Shown one piece after another: positions 7,722 to 13,311 of a stretch of 21,007 nt of DNA. Source of the DNA: Pauljensenia sp. (GTDB lineage Bacteria > Actinomycetota > Actinomycetes > Actinomycetales > Actinomycetaceae); assembly GCA_029983625.1 (NCBI GenBank), contig JASBZF010000019.1:1-21007 (forward strand), written 5' to 3'. Position 1 is the stretch's first letter. Each line of letters starts with the position of its first letter. The notes beneath the pieces are model-generated. The model was given only the letters and a program-made list of their open reading frames with translations. It was not told the origin of the DNA and made no database searches. The position numbers and the translations under genes are program-made.

Positions 7722-8435
7722 ATGTCGAGTCTTGAAGAGCCGGTCGCTTCCGACGCGACCTGGGAAGAGAACACGGTGTACGGTCCTTCGACTGTGATTG
7801 CTGCTCTCGATCATATTGAAGCTCTCGTCGAGCAGGCGCGAGCGGTTCCTTTGTCGGCTTCGATCATGTTGAATCGCGCGGAGATTCTTGATCTTCTCGA
7901 TCAGGCGCGCGAGGCTCTGCCTGAGGATCTTGTTGCTGCTGATGCGGTGGTTGCGGATGCGGATGCTGTTCTTGGGCGTGCTGATTCTGCGGCGGAGTCT
8001 ACGATTGCTGAGGCGAATGCTCGCGCGCAGTCGACTCTTGAGCAGGCTGAGGATAAAGCGGAGCATCTTGTACGGGCGGCGAATGAGCAGGCTGATCGTA
8101 CTGTGGCGACGGCGAAGGAGGAGGCGGAAAGGATTGCCGATCAGGCGCGTAAAGAGGCTGAGGCGATTCTTGTGGATGCTCAGGCGCAGGCTGCGCGTCT
8201 TGTCGCTTCAGAAAACATTGTGCGTATGGCTCAGGATCGTGCGCGTGAGATTGTCGATCAGGCTCGGCGTGAGGAGAAGCGTTTACGCGAGGGCGCGGAT
8301 GATTATGTGGAAAAGTCTCTCGCTGAGCTTTCAGGTTTGATTGTTGAGCTTCAGCGGAAAACGGAGGCCGGGCGGCGTACTCTTGCGCAGCGTCACGGTC
8401 AGGGTCGGACGGATATTGGTTTAAGTGATGACTGA
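7722..8435 (+). CDS. SepIVA/DivIVA-like coiled-coil protein
   Basis: This 237-residue protein has an N-terminal part (about 1-80, with TVIAALDHIEALVEQARAVP) followed by a very long Ala/Glu/Arg-rich coiled coil (about 82-225). The coil contains repeats such as AKEEAERIADQARKEAEAI. It has no membrane segment. A gene of this kind sits between coaD and the DUF177 gene in mycobacteria, where it encodes SepIVA (Rv2927c/MSMEG_2416), a DivIVA-type protein involved in septation. The same role here is inferred from position and architecture. The ribosome site GGGAG lies seven bases before the ATG. The gene overlaps the DUF177 gene by eight bases. Coiled coils give weak homology signals, so the name is a family-level call. 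Confidence 0.7.
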   Translation: MSSLEEPVASDATWEENTVYGPSTVIAALDHIEALVEQARAVPLSASIMLNRAEILDLLDQAREALPEDLVAADAVVADADAVLGRADSAAESTIAEANARAQSTLEQAEDKAEHLVRAANEQADRTVATAKEEAERIADQARKEAEAILVDAQAQAARLVASENIVRMAQDRAREIVDQARREEKRLREGADDYVEKSLAELSGLIVELQRKTEAGRRTLAQRHGQGRTDIGLSDD

Positions 8436-8979
8436 TTCTGCGTTGAGTGTGTCGCTGCTGTCTTTGCCGAGGCAGATCGGATCGACTGTTCATTGTGATC
8501 GCGTGTGGAGTGTTCCCGATGATTTAGGGACGCCGTCGATGGCGGTTCCGCCTGGCACGGAGCTTGAGCTTTCTTTGGATCTGACGAGCGTGGATTCCGG
8601 TGTTCTTGTGTCTTTGGCAACGTCGGTGGATCTTGAGGGTGAGTGTGTGCGTTGCCTTGATCCGGTGCGGGTGCATCATGAGGTGTCCGCGCGTGAGCTG
8701 TACTTTGATGCTCTTCCTTCGGGTGAGGATGTATGGGCCGATGATGTGTTGCTGATCGGCCCGCATGATGTGATTGATGTGGAGCCGCTGCTGCGTGATT
8801 CCATTGTTCCTCTTGTGGAGGATCGTCCTTTGTGTCGCGCGGATTGTCGTGGTTTGTGCCCAGGGTGCGGGGTGAAACGTGACGAGCTGCCTGACGATCA
8901 TTGTCATGAGCTGATTGATCCTCGTTTAGCGGCTTTAGCGGCGCTTTTGCCTGATGATATGCAGATCGAGGGCGAGTGA
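8428..8979 (+). CDS. DUF177 (YceD-like) protein with zinc-binding cysteines
   Basis: The protein (183 residues from ATG 8428) has the DUF177 pattern: a beta-rich N-terminal half, the VDLEGECVRCLDPV core (Cys73, Cys76), then CRADCRGLCPGC (Cys136, 140, 144, 147) and Cys159. It ends in DPRLAALAALL. The cysteines probably bind zinc. In E. coli YceD is linked with 23S rRNA maturation; in plants a relative acts in 23S rRNA accumulation. In many bacteria rpmF (L32) follows directly; here rnc follows with overlapping ends, as in mycobacteria. The ATG overlaps the end of the preceding gene and lacks its own ribosome site, suggesting translational coupling. Family is secure, exact role is not. Confidence 0.85.
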   Translation: MTDSALSVSLLSLPRQIGSTVHCDRVWSVPDDLGTPSMAVPPGTELELSLDLTSVDSGVLVSLATSVDLEGECVRCLDPVRVHHEVSARELYFDALPSGEDVWADDVLLIGPHDVIDVEPLLRDSIVPLVEDRPLCRADCRGLCPGCGVKRDELPDDHCHELIDPRLAALAALLPDDMQIEGE

Positions 8980-8981
8980 GG

Positions 8982-9698
8982 ATGGGGCGAGCGAAGCGTC
9001 TTCCTCTTCCGCCGCGCACTGATCTTGACGGTCTGATTGAGGCGTGGGGCGAGCAGGTTGATCGTGAGTTGTTAGAGCGTGCGCTTACGCATCGTTCCTA
9101 TGCGAATGAGGCCGGTGGCATTGCGAACAATGAACGCTTGGAGTTCCTTGGTGATGCGGTGTTGTCGATTGTGATTGCGGATCGTCTGTTCCATGATCAT
9201 CCTGATTCTGCGGAGTCGGAGTTGTCGCGGATGCGCGCGGCGACTGTCTCTCAGGAGCCTTTGGCGAGGGCGGCGCGACGTATTGATTTGGGGTCTTTTA
9301 TTCGTTTAGGGAAGGGGGAGTCTGCTTCTGGTGGCCGGGAGAAAGATTCGATCCTTTCCGATACTTTCGAGGCTTTGATCGGGGCGACGTATTTGACGCG
9401 GGGGTTGGAGCCGACGAGGCGCGCAATTTTAAGGAGCGTGGATTTTCTTCTTGTGCGGGCTTCTTCTCGGGGGGCGCATCACGATTGGAAAACGATTCTT
9501 GTGGAGAAGGCGAAGGAGCGTGCCCTCGGGGAGGTCACGTATCGTGTCGAGGGCGAGGGGCCGGATCATTGTCGGGTGTTCACTGCGAGGGTGTATGTGT
9601 CGAGCCGCAAGGAGCCAATCGGTCAGGGTGTGGCGTCTTCGAAGAAACATGCGGAGAATAGCGCGGCGGAAGAGGGCGTGCGTTTCCTTGAAGGCTGA
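8982..9698 (+). CDS. rnc: Ribonuclease III
   Basis: RNase III cuts double-stranded RNA and processes rRNA precursors. The 238-residue protein has the signature NERLEFLGDAVL (50-61) with catalytic Glu54 and Asp58. The second acidic pair is in SDTFEALIGA (Asp127, Glu130). A C-terminal double-stranded-RNA-binding domain starts at DWKTILVE (about 168) and ends with VASSKKHAENSAAEEGVRFLE. The start is either ATG 8982, with GAGGG nine bases upstream, or GTG 8976, which overlaps the DUF177 stop; the first has better spacing. In many actinobacteria mutM and smc come next, but here a response regulator follows, so synteny breaks after this gene. Confidence 0.95.
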   Translation: MGRAKRLPLPPRTDLDGLIEAWGEQVDRELLERALTHRSYANEAGGIANNERLEFLGDAVLSIVIADRLFHDHPDSAESELSRMRAATVSQEPLARAARRIDLGSFIRLGKGESASGGREKDSILSDTFEALIGATYLTRGLEPTRRAILRSVDFLLVRASSRGAHHDWKTILVEKAKERALGEVTYRVEGEGPDHCRVFTARVYVSSRKEPIGQGVASSKKHAENSAAEEGVRFLEG

Positions 9699-9767
9699 GC
9701 GTAGCGGCTGGCTTTTGGGTTTTTGTGTGTGCTGAAGAGGTTGTGTGGTATGTGGGAGTTGGGACAC

Positions 9768-9814
9768 GAGGGCGCTTTCGCTCTCAGGGACCTTTGACCC
9801 GTTAGGATGGCGGG
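9768..9814 (+). promoter_or_regulatory. Promoter of the response regulator gene with hairpin and DevR-box-like site
   Basis: TAGGAT (9803-9808) ends six bases before the GTG start, a leaderless-type -10. GGGACCTTTGACCC (9787-9800) matches 11 of 14 core positions of the DevR/DosR operator core GGGACTWWAGTCCC. Just upstream an inverted repeat, GAGGGCG-CTTT-CGCTCTC (9768-9785), covers the expected -35 region, so no normal -35 is visible. Autoregulation is inferred. Confidence 0.45.
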
Positions 9815-10468
9815 GTGAGTGAGAACGCCGTGTATTCGTCGCCCGTGCGAGTGATGATCGTTGACGATCATGAGATTGTGCGTCGCGGCATTGCTGAGAT
9901 TGTGGACCGGGCTGAGGGTCTTGAGGTTGTGGCTGAGGCCGGTACGGTGAAGGATGCTGTGCGCCGAGCGGATCTTGTGCGCCCGGATGTCATTCTTGTG
10001 GATCTTCAGTTACCTGATGGTACGGGTATTGACATTATGAGGTCTTTGGCACGTTCGAATCCTGACATTTTGCCGATTGTGTTGACTTCTTTTGATGATG
10101 ATGAGGCGCTTGCTGAGTCTTTGGAGGTGGGTGCGCGCGCTTATGTGTTGAAGACTGTGCGTGGCGCGGAGATCGCTGATGTGGTGAAGGCTGTTGCTGC
10201 GGGTCGTGTGTTGTTGGATGAGCGGACTTTGACTCGTCGTCGTGCCGATCATGATGATCCGACTGCGGATTTAACTCCTTCAGAACGTAAGGTTTTGGAA
10301 CTTATTGGCGATGGTCTGTCGAATCGTGAGATCGGTGAGAAGCTGGGTGTGGCAGAAAAGACTGTGAAGAATCACATTACTTCGCTTTTGTCGAAGATGG
10401 GGCTTCAGCGTCGCACTCAGGTTGCCGCTTGGGTTGCTGGTCAGCGTGCTGCAGCTTGGCGTCACTAG
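9815..10468 (+). CDS. NarL/LuxR-family response regulator, DevR-like
   Basis: The 217-residue protein has a receiver domain (about 11-130). It shows the acidic pair Asp17-Asp18, phospho-acceptor Asp63 in VDLQLPDG, Thr91 and Lys113. A LuxR-type helix-turn-helix follows (about 153-210). The recognition part, VAEKTVKNHITSLLSKMGLQ, closely resembles DevR/DosR of mycobacteria, where the same stretch reads AEKTVKN followed by RLLAKLG. It probably binds DNA as a phosphorylated dimer. The likely partner is the DevS-like kinase at 15696-17333, which is convergent and separated by the island. The GTG start has no ribosome site but an exactly placed -10 box. A gene of another family could be the true partner; no other kinase is in the window. 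Confidence 0.85.
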   Translation: MSENAVYSSPVRVMIVDDHEIVRRGIAEIVDRAEGLEVVAEAGTVKDAVRRADLVRPDVILVDLQLPDGTGIDIMRSLARSNPDILPIVLTSFDDDEALAESLEVGARAYVLKTVRGAEIADVVKAVAAGRVLLDERTLTRRRADHDDPTADLTPSERKVLELIGDGLSNREIGEKLGVAEKTVKNHITSLLSKMGLQRRTQVAAWVAGQRAAAWRH

Positions 10469-10507
10469 GCCTGACTTTGTGTGTTTTTTGTGGTTGTGGG
10501 ATTTCGT

Positions 10508-10570
10508 GGGGACTTTTTGGCTTGATGGTGTGGGTGGGTGAGTGTTCTTGGGATACTAATGGCTAGTGTC
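10508..10570 (+). promoter_or_regulatory. Operator half-site and promoter-like sequence at the left edge of the island
   Basis: The 150 bases after the regulator gene hold no gene. GGGACTTTTT (10508-10517) has one perfect half of the DevR-type operator. About 35 bases on, GATACTA-ATGGC-TAGTGTC (10552-10570) is an inverted repeat with one G-T pair, and TTGGGATACT within it resembles an extended -10. It points towards the island, where no intact gene begins on this strand. T-runs near 10485-10490 could end the regulator transcript. Confidence 0.3.
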
Positions 10571-10621
10571 ATGGGGTGTTTGTTCGGCGGGTGAGGAGGG
10601 CTTTGGGAGCTACTGCGGTTC

Positions 10622-10800
10622 TTGTGAAACTTGCTCCTCATGAATGTGTTGGGCTGCTCGATGAGGATCCTACGACCTGTTGAGTTGCCTCTATTACTGC
10701 GTTTTTATATTTCACTACATCCGCAATCGCTAATTTTTCAATGGCGCGGATGTAGCGCTCCATGTAGTCGAAGTCAGGCTCGCCATTTGATGTGACGGGG
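10622..10800. repeat. Direct repeat copy 1 (hsdS 3' end)
   Basis: This stretch aligns without gaps to 12052-12230 (offset 1430), with about seven differences in 179 bases, four of them in the last 17. It covers the hsdS C-terminal coding end and about 15 bases after the stop. The two copies flank the decayed insertion sequences and could recombine, deleting 1.43 kb. Confidence 0.9.
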
Positions 10801-10860
10801 AGCTCTATCATCTCGTTTTCAACACGTTTATTCCGGGTTAATGCCGTAAAAAAGGCAGCT
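10638..10860 (-). pseudogene. Remnant of a second hsdS, 3' end only
   Basis: Read on the minus strand this ends in GEPDFDYMERYIRAIEKLAI and onward to QVVGSSSSSPTHS, almost identical to the C-terminus of the hsdS at 12068. Upstream of the shared part the sequence differs: FFTALTRNKRVENEMIELPV replaces the corresponding TRD2 end of the other copy. That is what a related specificity gene with another target-recognition domain would look like after losing its front. The remainder is cut near 10860, where insertion-sequence remains begin. It has no start of its own and is probably silent, though it could donate sequence by recombination. Confidence 0.65.
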
Positions 10861-10886
10861 CGGACGGAAAGTTGGAGGGTTTTTCT

Positions 10887-10970
10887 GTGAGGGTTGCGTA
10901 TTCGCAGGCGCAGCGTGTGGAGGCTGTGCGTTTGTTCTGGAAGGTGGGGTCGGCGACCAAAGTGGTGTGC
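10887..10970 (+). pseudogene. 5' fragment of an insertion-sequence helix-turn-helix gene (IS3 OrfA-like)
   Basis: A GGAGGG ribosome site (10874-10879) seven bases before a GTG starts a frame reading MRVAYSQAQRVEAVRLFWK and then VGSATKVV. This resembles the N-terminal helix-turn-helix of IS3-type transposase subunit A. After about 28 residues similarity fades into unrelated, repeat-poor sequence. Only the beginning of the element remains. It runs opposite to the transposase remnant that follows. Confidence 0.45.
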
Positions 10971-11039
10971 CGGTGGTGTCGTGGTGTTGGCGTGCGTGGG
11001 GGCGTGGGATCCGGTTGGCGGTGGGGCGTCCTGCTGCAT

Positions 11040-11916
11040 CCCACCGGGCGAGCGTCTCGGTGGGGGTGGGTAGGTTCTCGCTCATGGAGGCGAGCGCACA
11101 TTCGAGGATGCGTGCTTGGTGTTCCGGGGGTGTTCCTCGGTGGACTCGCGTGAGTTCGCGTAGTCGGGCGTTGACGGATTCGATGGGGTTGGTGGTCCGC
11201 TCCAGCGGGGCATCGTCGGCGCAGGTGAGGTGGGTAAACAAGACGCCTTGGTGTGACAGGCGCAGCAGGCGGTGGTGCGCTCGTCTTGCTCTTTCGTGCG
11301 TGTACCACTACTTCCTGCCCGTGGCGGCCGCGTGCTGGGGGTTGTCATCGGCGAAAGTGCGCTCGTCCAGTCAGGGCCCGAAGGTGGTGGTGTAGTCGCT
11401 GAACAGGTCCTCCCACTGGTGGGCCTGTTCGATGCTGGTGAAGGTGAGCAGACGTGCTGACAGAGCCAGGAGGGCTTTGCCTGCCAGGGTCTGAGGGCGG
11501 CGGGTGGTCGCGTGTGGTGTCACGGTGGACGTGCAGCAAACAACGTTGAATGGGCGTGTCGGGCCACAGGGCGCGCAGTGCTTTGAGAGCCCCTCCGGCC
11601 CCGTCCGTGGTCACCACGAGCGGAGGTGCCAGTCCTTCCAGGAGCGCGGTGTAGGCGGCTGAGTTCTCGCTGCCAGCCCACTGCCAGGCCACCACGTGGG
11701 AGAAGCTGCGAGCCACCAGCAGCCACCCTACGAGGGTACCAAACCCTGGTGGTCCTCGACATCGAAAACCGAGACCTTGTTGAGGAAGTCGTAGCGATCA
11801 GCCTGCCGTTCACTCCAGTGCCGGTGAGGAAGAAACGCAAAACTCACCAAAACACACAGGCTCGCTAGGGTTCTACCGGCATGTCCGAAGACGAGACGTC
11901 GAATAGCTGCTAGCAT
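11040..11916 (-). pseudogene. Decayed IS256/IS1249-like transposase
   Basis: Pieces of one transposase can be read on the minus strand in different frames. The first is FLNKVSVFDVEDHQGLVP (about 11730-11800). Next comes VVAWQWAGSENSAAYTALLE and on through VVTTDGAGGALKALR and CLLHVHRD (11510-11716, with the second catalytic Asp near 11605). After a frame change comes QTLAGKALLALSARLL and EQAHQWEDLFSDYTTT, stopped by a TGA at 11371-11373. Last is ERTTNPIESVNARLRELTRV (about 11140-11200) with the catalytic Glu near 11180. The D-D-E order and TTNPIES motif fit the IS256-related group. At least two frameshifts and a stop make it inactive. Clear terminal inverted repeats were not found. Confidence 0.7.
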
Positions 11917-12051
11917 GGATCACAACATGACCGGTTCCGCTGCCCGCTACGGTGGGAGTCCAGGGCCGGTCCTTTCTTACCCATGGAGGTCGCTAAGGGC
12001 TTTATCGAGGGCTTTATTGAGGGCGGCAGGTTCACAGGTGTTTTTCAGTTG
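11917..12051. other. Non-coding junction with 12-bp tandem repeat
   Basis: Between the transposase remnant and the hsdS end no gene is convincing. GGGCTTTATCGA (11997-12008) and GGGCTTTATTGA (12009-12020) form a two-copy tandem repeat followed by GGGC. GACCGG (about 11929) and CCGGTC (about 11966) could pair around a long loop. Short frames occur on both strands, without recognisable products. Confidence 0.4.
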
Positions 12052-12230
12052 TTGTGAAACCTGCTCCTCATGAATGTGCTGGGCTGCTCGATGAGGATCC
12101 TACGACCTGTTGAGTTGCCTCTATTACTGCGTTTTTATATTTCACTACATCCGCAATCGCTAATTTTTCAATGGCGCGGATGTAACGCTCCATGTAGTCG
12201 AAGTCAGGCTCGCCGCTTAAGGTGACGGGG
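12052..12230. repeat. Direct repeat copy 2 (hsdS 3' end)
   Basis: Partner of the repeat at 10622-10800, in the same orientation. It spans the last 55 or so codons of hsdS and the first bases after its stop. Confidence 0.9.
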
Positions 12231-12568
12231 AGGCTGATTTCGCAAAGTTTCACCTTATTCCACGTGGCCTTATTGTCATACGAGAACTGCTTCTTCGTAA
12301 CCCTCTCTATGCACTTCGCCATGTACAAGAGAGCTTCTGTGGATTTGACTTTCGCTACAGGCTTAATCAGATATGCATTGTAGAGAACGCCTGTATCTTG
12401 TGGTTGAGCATAAACGTCACCAACGGAAGCTGCGCCATCCGCAACAACGTCAATAGTCATCGGGCAGAATTCCCACTCCGTTTTTCTACCGTAATACATC
12501 ACTCCATTGTTGCCATGTTTGGCGTTAACGAGCGGTAAGTTGAACTCGGCAGTATGCACCTTTGACAC
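12068..12568 (-). CDS. hsdS: Specificity subunit (HsdS), second half (TRD2), out of frame with first half
   Basis: This 166-residue frame (GTG 12568) carries the second target-recognition domain: LPLVNAKHGNNGVMYYGR, then FCPMTIDVVADGAASVGDVY, and later CIERVTKKQFSYDNKATWNK. It ends in the conserved C-terminal helix, RYIRAIEKLAIADVVKYKNA. The frame is open upstream past 12568 to the (CT)7 tract. It encodes VAFKAFKVGDVFVQLDLKF before the GTG, clearly part of the same protein. As it stands this half has no ribosome site and lacks the start of its domain, so it is unlikely to be made well. With one CT unit removed it joins the upstream half into one protein of 413 residues. Confidence 0.75.
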   Translation of the reverse strand: MSKVHTAEFNLPLVNAKHGNNGVMYYGRKTEWEFCPMTIDVVADGAASVGDVYAQPQDTGVLYNAYLIKPVAKVKSTEALLYMAKCIERVTKKQFSYDNKATWNKVKLCEISLPVTLSGEPDFDYMERYIRAIEKLAIADVVKYKNAVIEATQQVVGSSSSSPAHS

Positions 12569-12654
12569 ATCATGTGCCTTATCGAATCGCCTGTCAGGAA
12601 TAAACTTCAGGTCAAGCTGTACAAATACATCGCCGACCTTGAACGCTTTAAAAG

Positions 12655-13311
12655 CTACCTGCCCATTCCCGAAATCAGCTTTCGAAGCGTCTGTTTTGTC
12701 AGATGTGGATTCTGTAGAGAGAGAGAGAGTATTTCTTTGTCTTCATTGGTCAGTTCATAATCATCAAGGCCGGATGCGATAAGATAAGCTTCAAGCTCGA
12801 TGATGCGCTCCTGCTCAAGCTCGATGATGCGCTCCTGCTCAAGCTCGATGATGCGCTCCTGCATGTACTGCCAGTCGATGTCATCGACGGTGTATTCATG
12901 ATCGGGGTCGGGGTTTTCGATGACGGGGAGAGAAAGGGGCATACTTGAAATCTTTTTATAACTGCACATATTGTTGTACGAATACATCTTTGATAAGCGT
13001 TTCAAGGATGAGGCGAGATATAAGCCAGTTTGTGTATTTAATTCAAAGTCTCTCGGAATCAAAGCAAACACTCTTGCATGAGTGACTTGCTTGTACTCAA
13101 AATCTCTATAATAAACATTCCCGAACATATCAACAGTAATCGTATGAGCAGGAAAAATGCGAGCATCTACATCGGTGTATCCAATAATTCCTGTATTCTC
13201 AACACCTGAACTTACAACAGGATAACCCCTTCCATTGATATGCTGTTTCTTCAAGTCAGTATTACCGTTTTGTGAATCGAACAATGTCGATATTGCATAC
13301 TCCTTAAACAT
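12655..13311 (-). CDS. hsdS: Specificity subunit (HsdS), first half (TRD1), ends just after a CT repeat
   Basis: The specificity subunit tells a methylase/nuclease complex which DNA sequence to bind. This 218-residue frame has one Methylase_S domain: GRGYPVVSSGVENTGIIGYT, AHTITVDMFGNVYYRDFEYK, then LYLASSLKRLSKMYSYNNM, of the BcgI-like kind. It is followed by a helical spacer with three ERIIELE(Q/A) repeats (152-175) and a linker. The (CT)7 tract shifts the frame, and the protein ends 24 residues after the tract at a TAG (12655-12657). The ATG overlaps the methylase gene's end by eight bases and has GAGGTG upstream, so translation is coupled. A half-size S protein may still pair with itself, as known for truncated type I S subunits such as NgoAV. 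Confidence 0.85.
   Translation of the reverse strand: MFKEYAISTLFDSQNGNTDLKKQHINGRGYPVVSSGVENTGIIGYTDVDARIFPAHTITVDMFGNVYYRDFEYKQVTHARVFALIPRDFELNTQTGLYLASSLKRLSKMYSYNNMCSYKKISSMPLSLPVIENPDPDHEYTVDDIDWQYMQERIIELEQERIIELEQERIIELEAYLIASGLDDYELTNEDKEILSLSLQNPHLTKQTLRKLISGMGR
12716..12729 (-). repeat. (CT)7 tract splitting hsdS: candidate phase-variation switch
   Basis: Fourteen bases of pure AG on the plus strand are (CT)7 on the coding strand. The distance from the hsdS ATG (13311) to the downstream stop (12068) is 1244 bases; minus one CT unit it is 1242, exactly 414 codons. Three, six or nine units give a full-length frame; seven or eight do not. Confidence 0.85.
12791..12862 (-). repeat. 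Three perfect 24-bp tandem repeats in the hsdS spacer
   Basis: Units at 12791-12814, 12815-12838 and 12839-12862 are identical and encode the eight-residue helical repeat E-R-I-I-E-L-E-Q. They lie between the two target-recognition domains. In EcoR124-type S subunits, changing the number of short spacer repeats changes the gap between target half-sites. Changes here would keep the frame. Confidence 0.95.

Noticed and set aside
6579..8066. 495-codon open frame on the minus strand, opposite rsmD, coaD and the SepIVA-like gene
   Set aside because: It spans three well-supported genes, has an odd Arg/Ser/His/Pro-rich composition and results from T-ending codons on the other strand that leave no stops.
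9794..9799. TTGACC as -35 box of the regulator gene
   Set aside because: It is only three bases from the -10 TAGGAT, so it cannot be a -35; it forms part of the DevR-like box.
11927..12073. Short plus-strand frame starting MTGSAARYGG
   Set aside because: No ribosome site, no recognisable product, and it runs into the antisense of hsdS.
12791..12862. 24-bp repeats as a CRISPR array
   Set aside because: The units are directly adjacent with no spacers and lie in frame inside hsdS.
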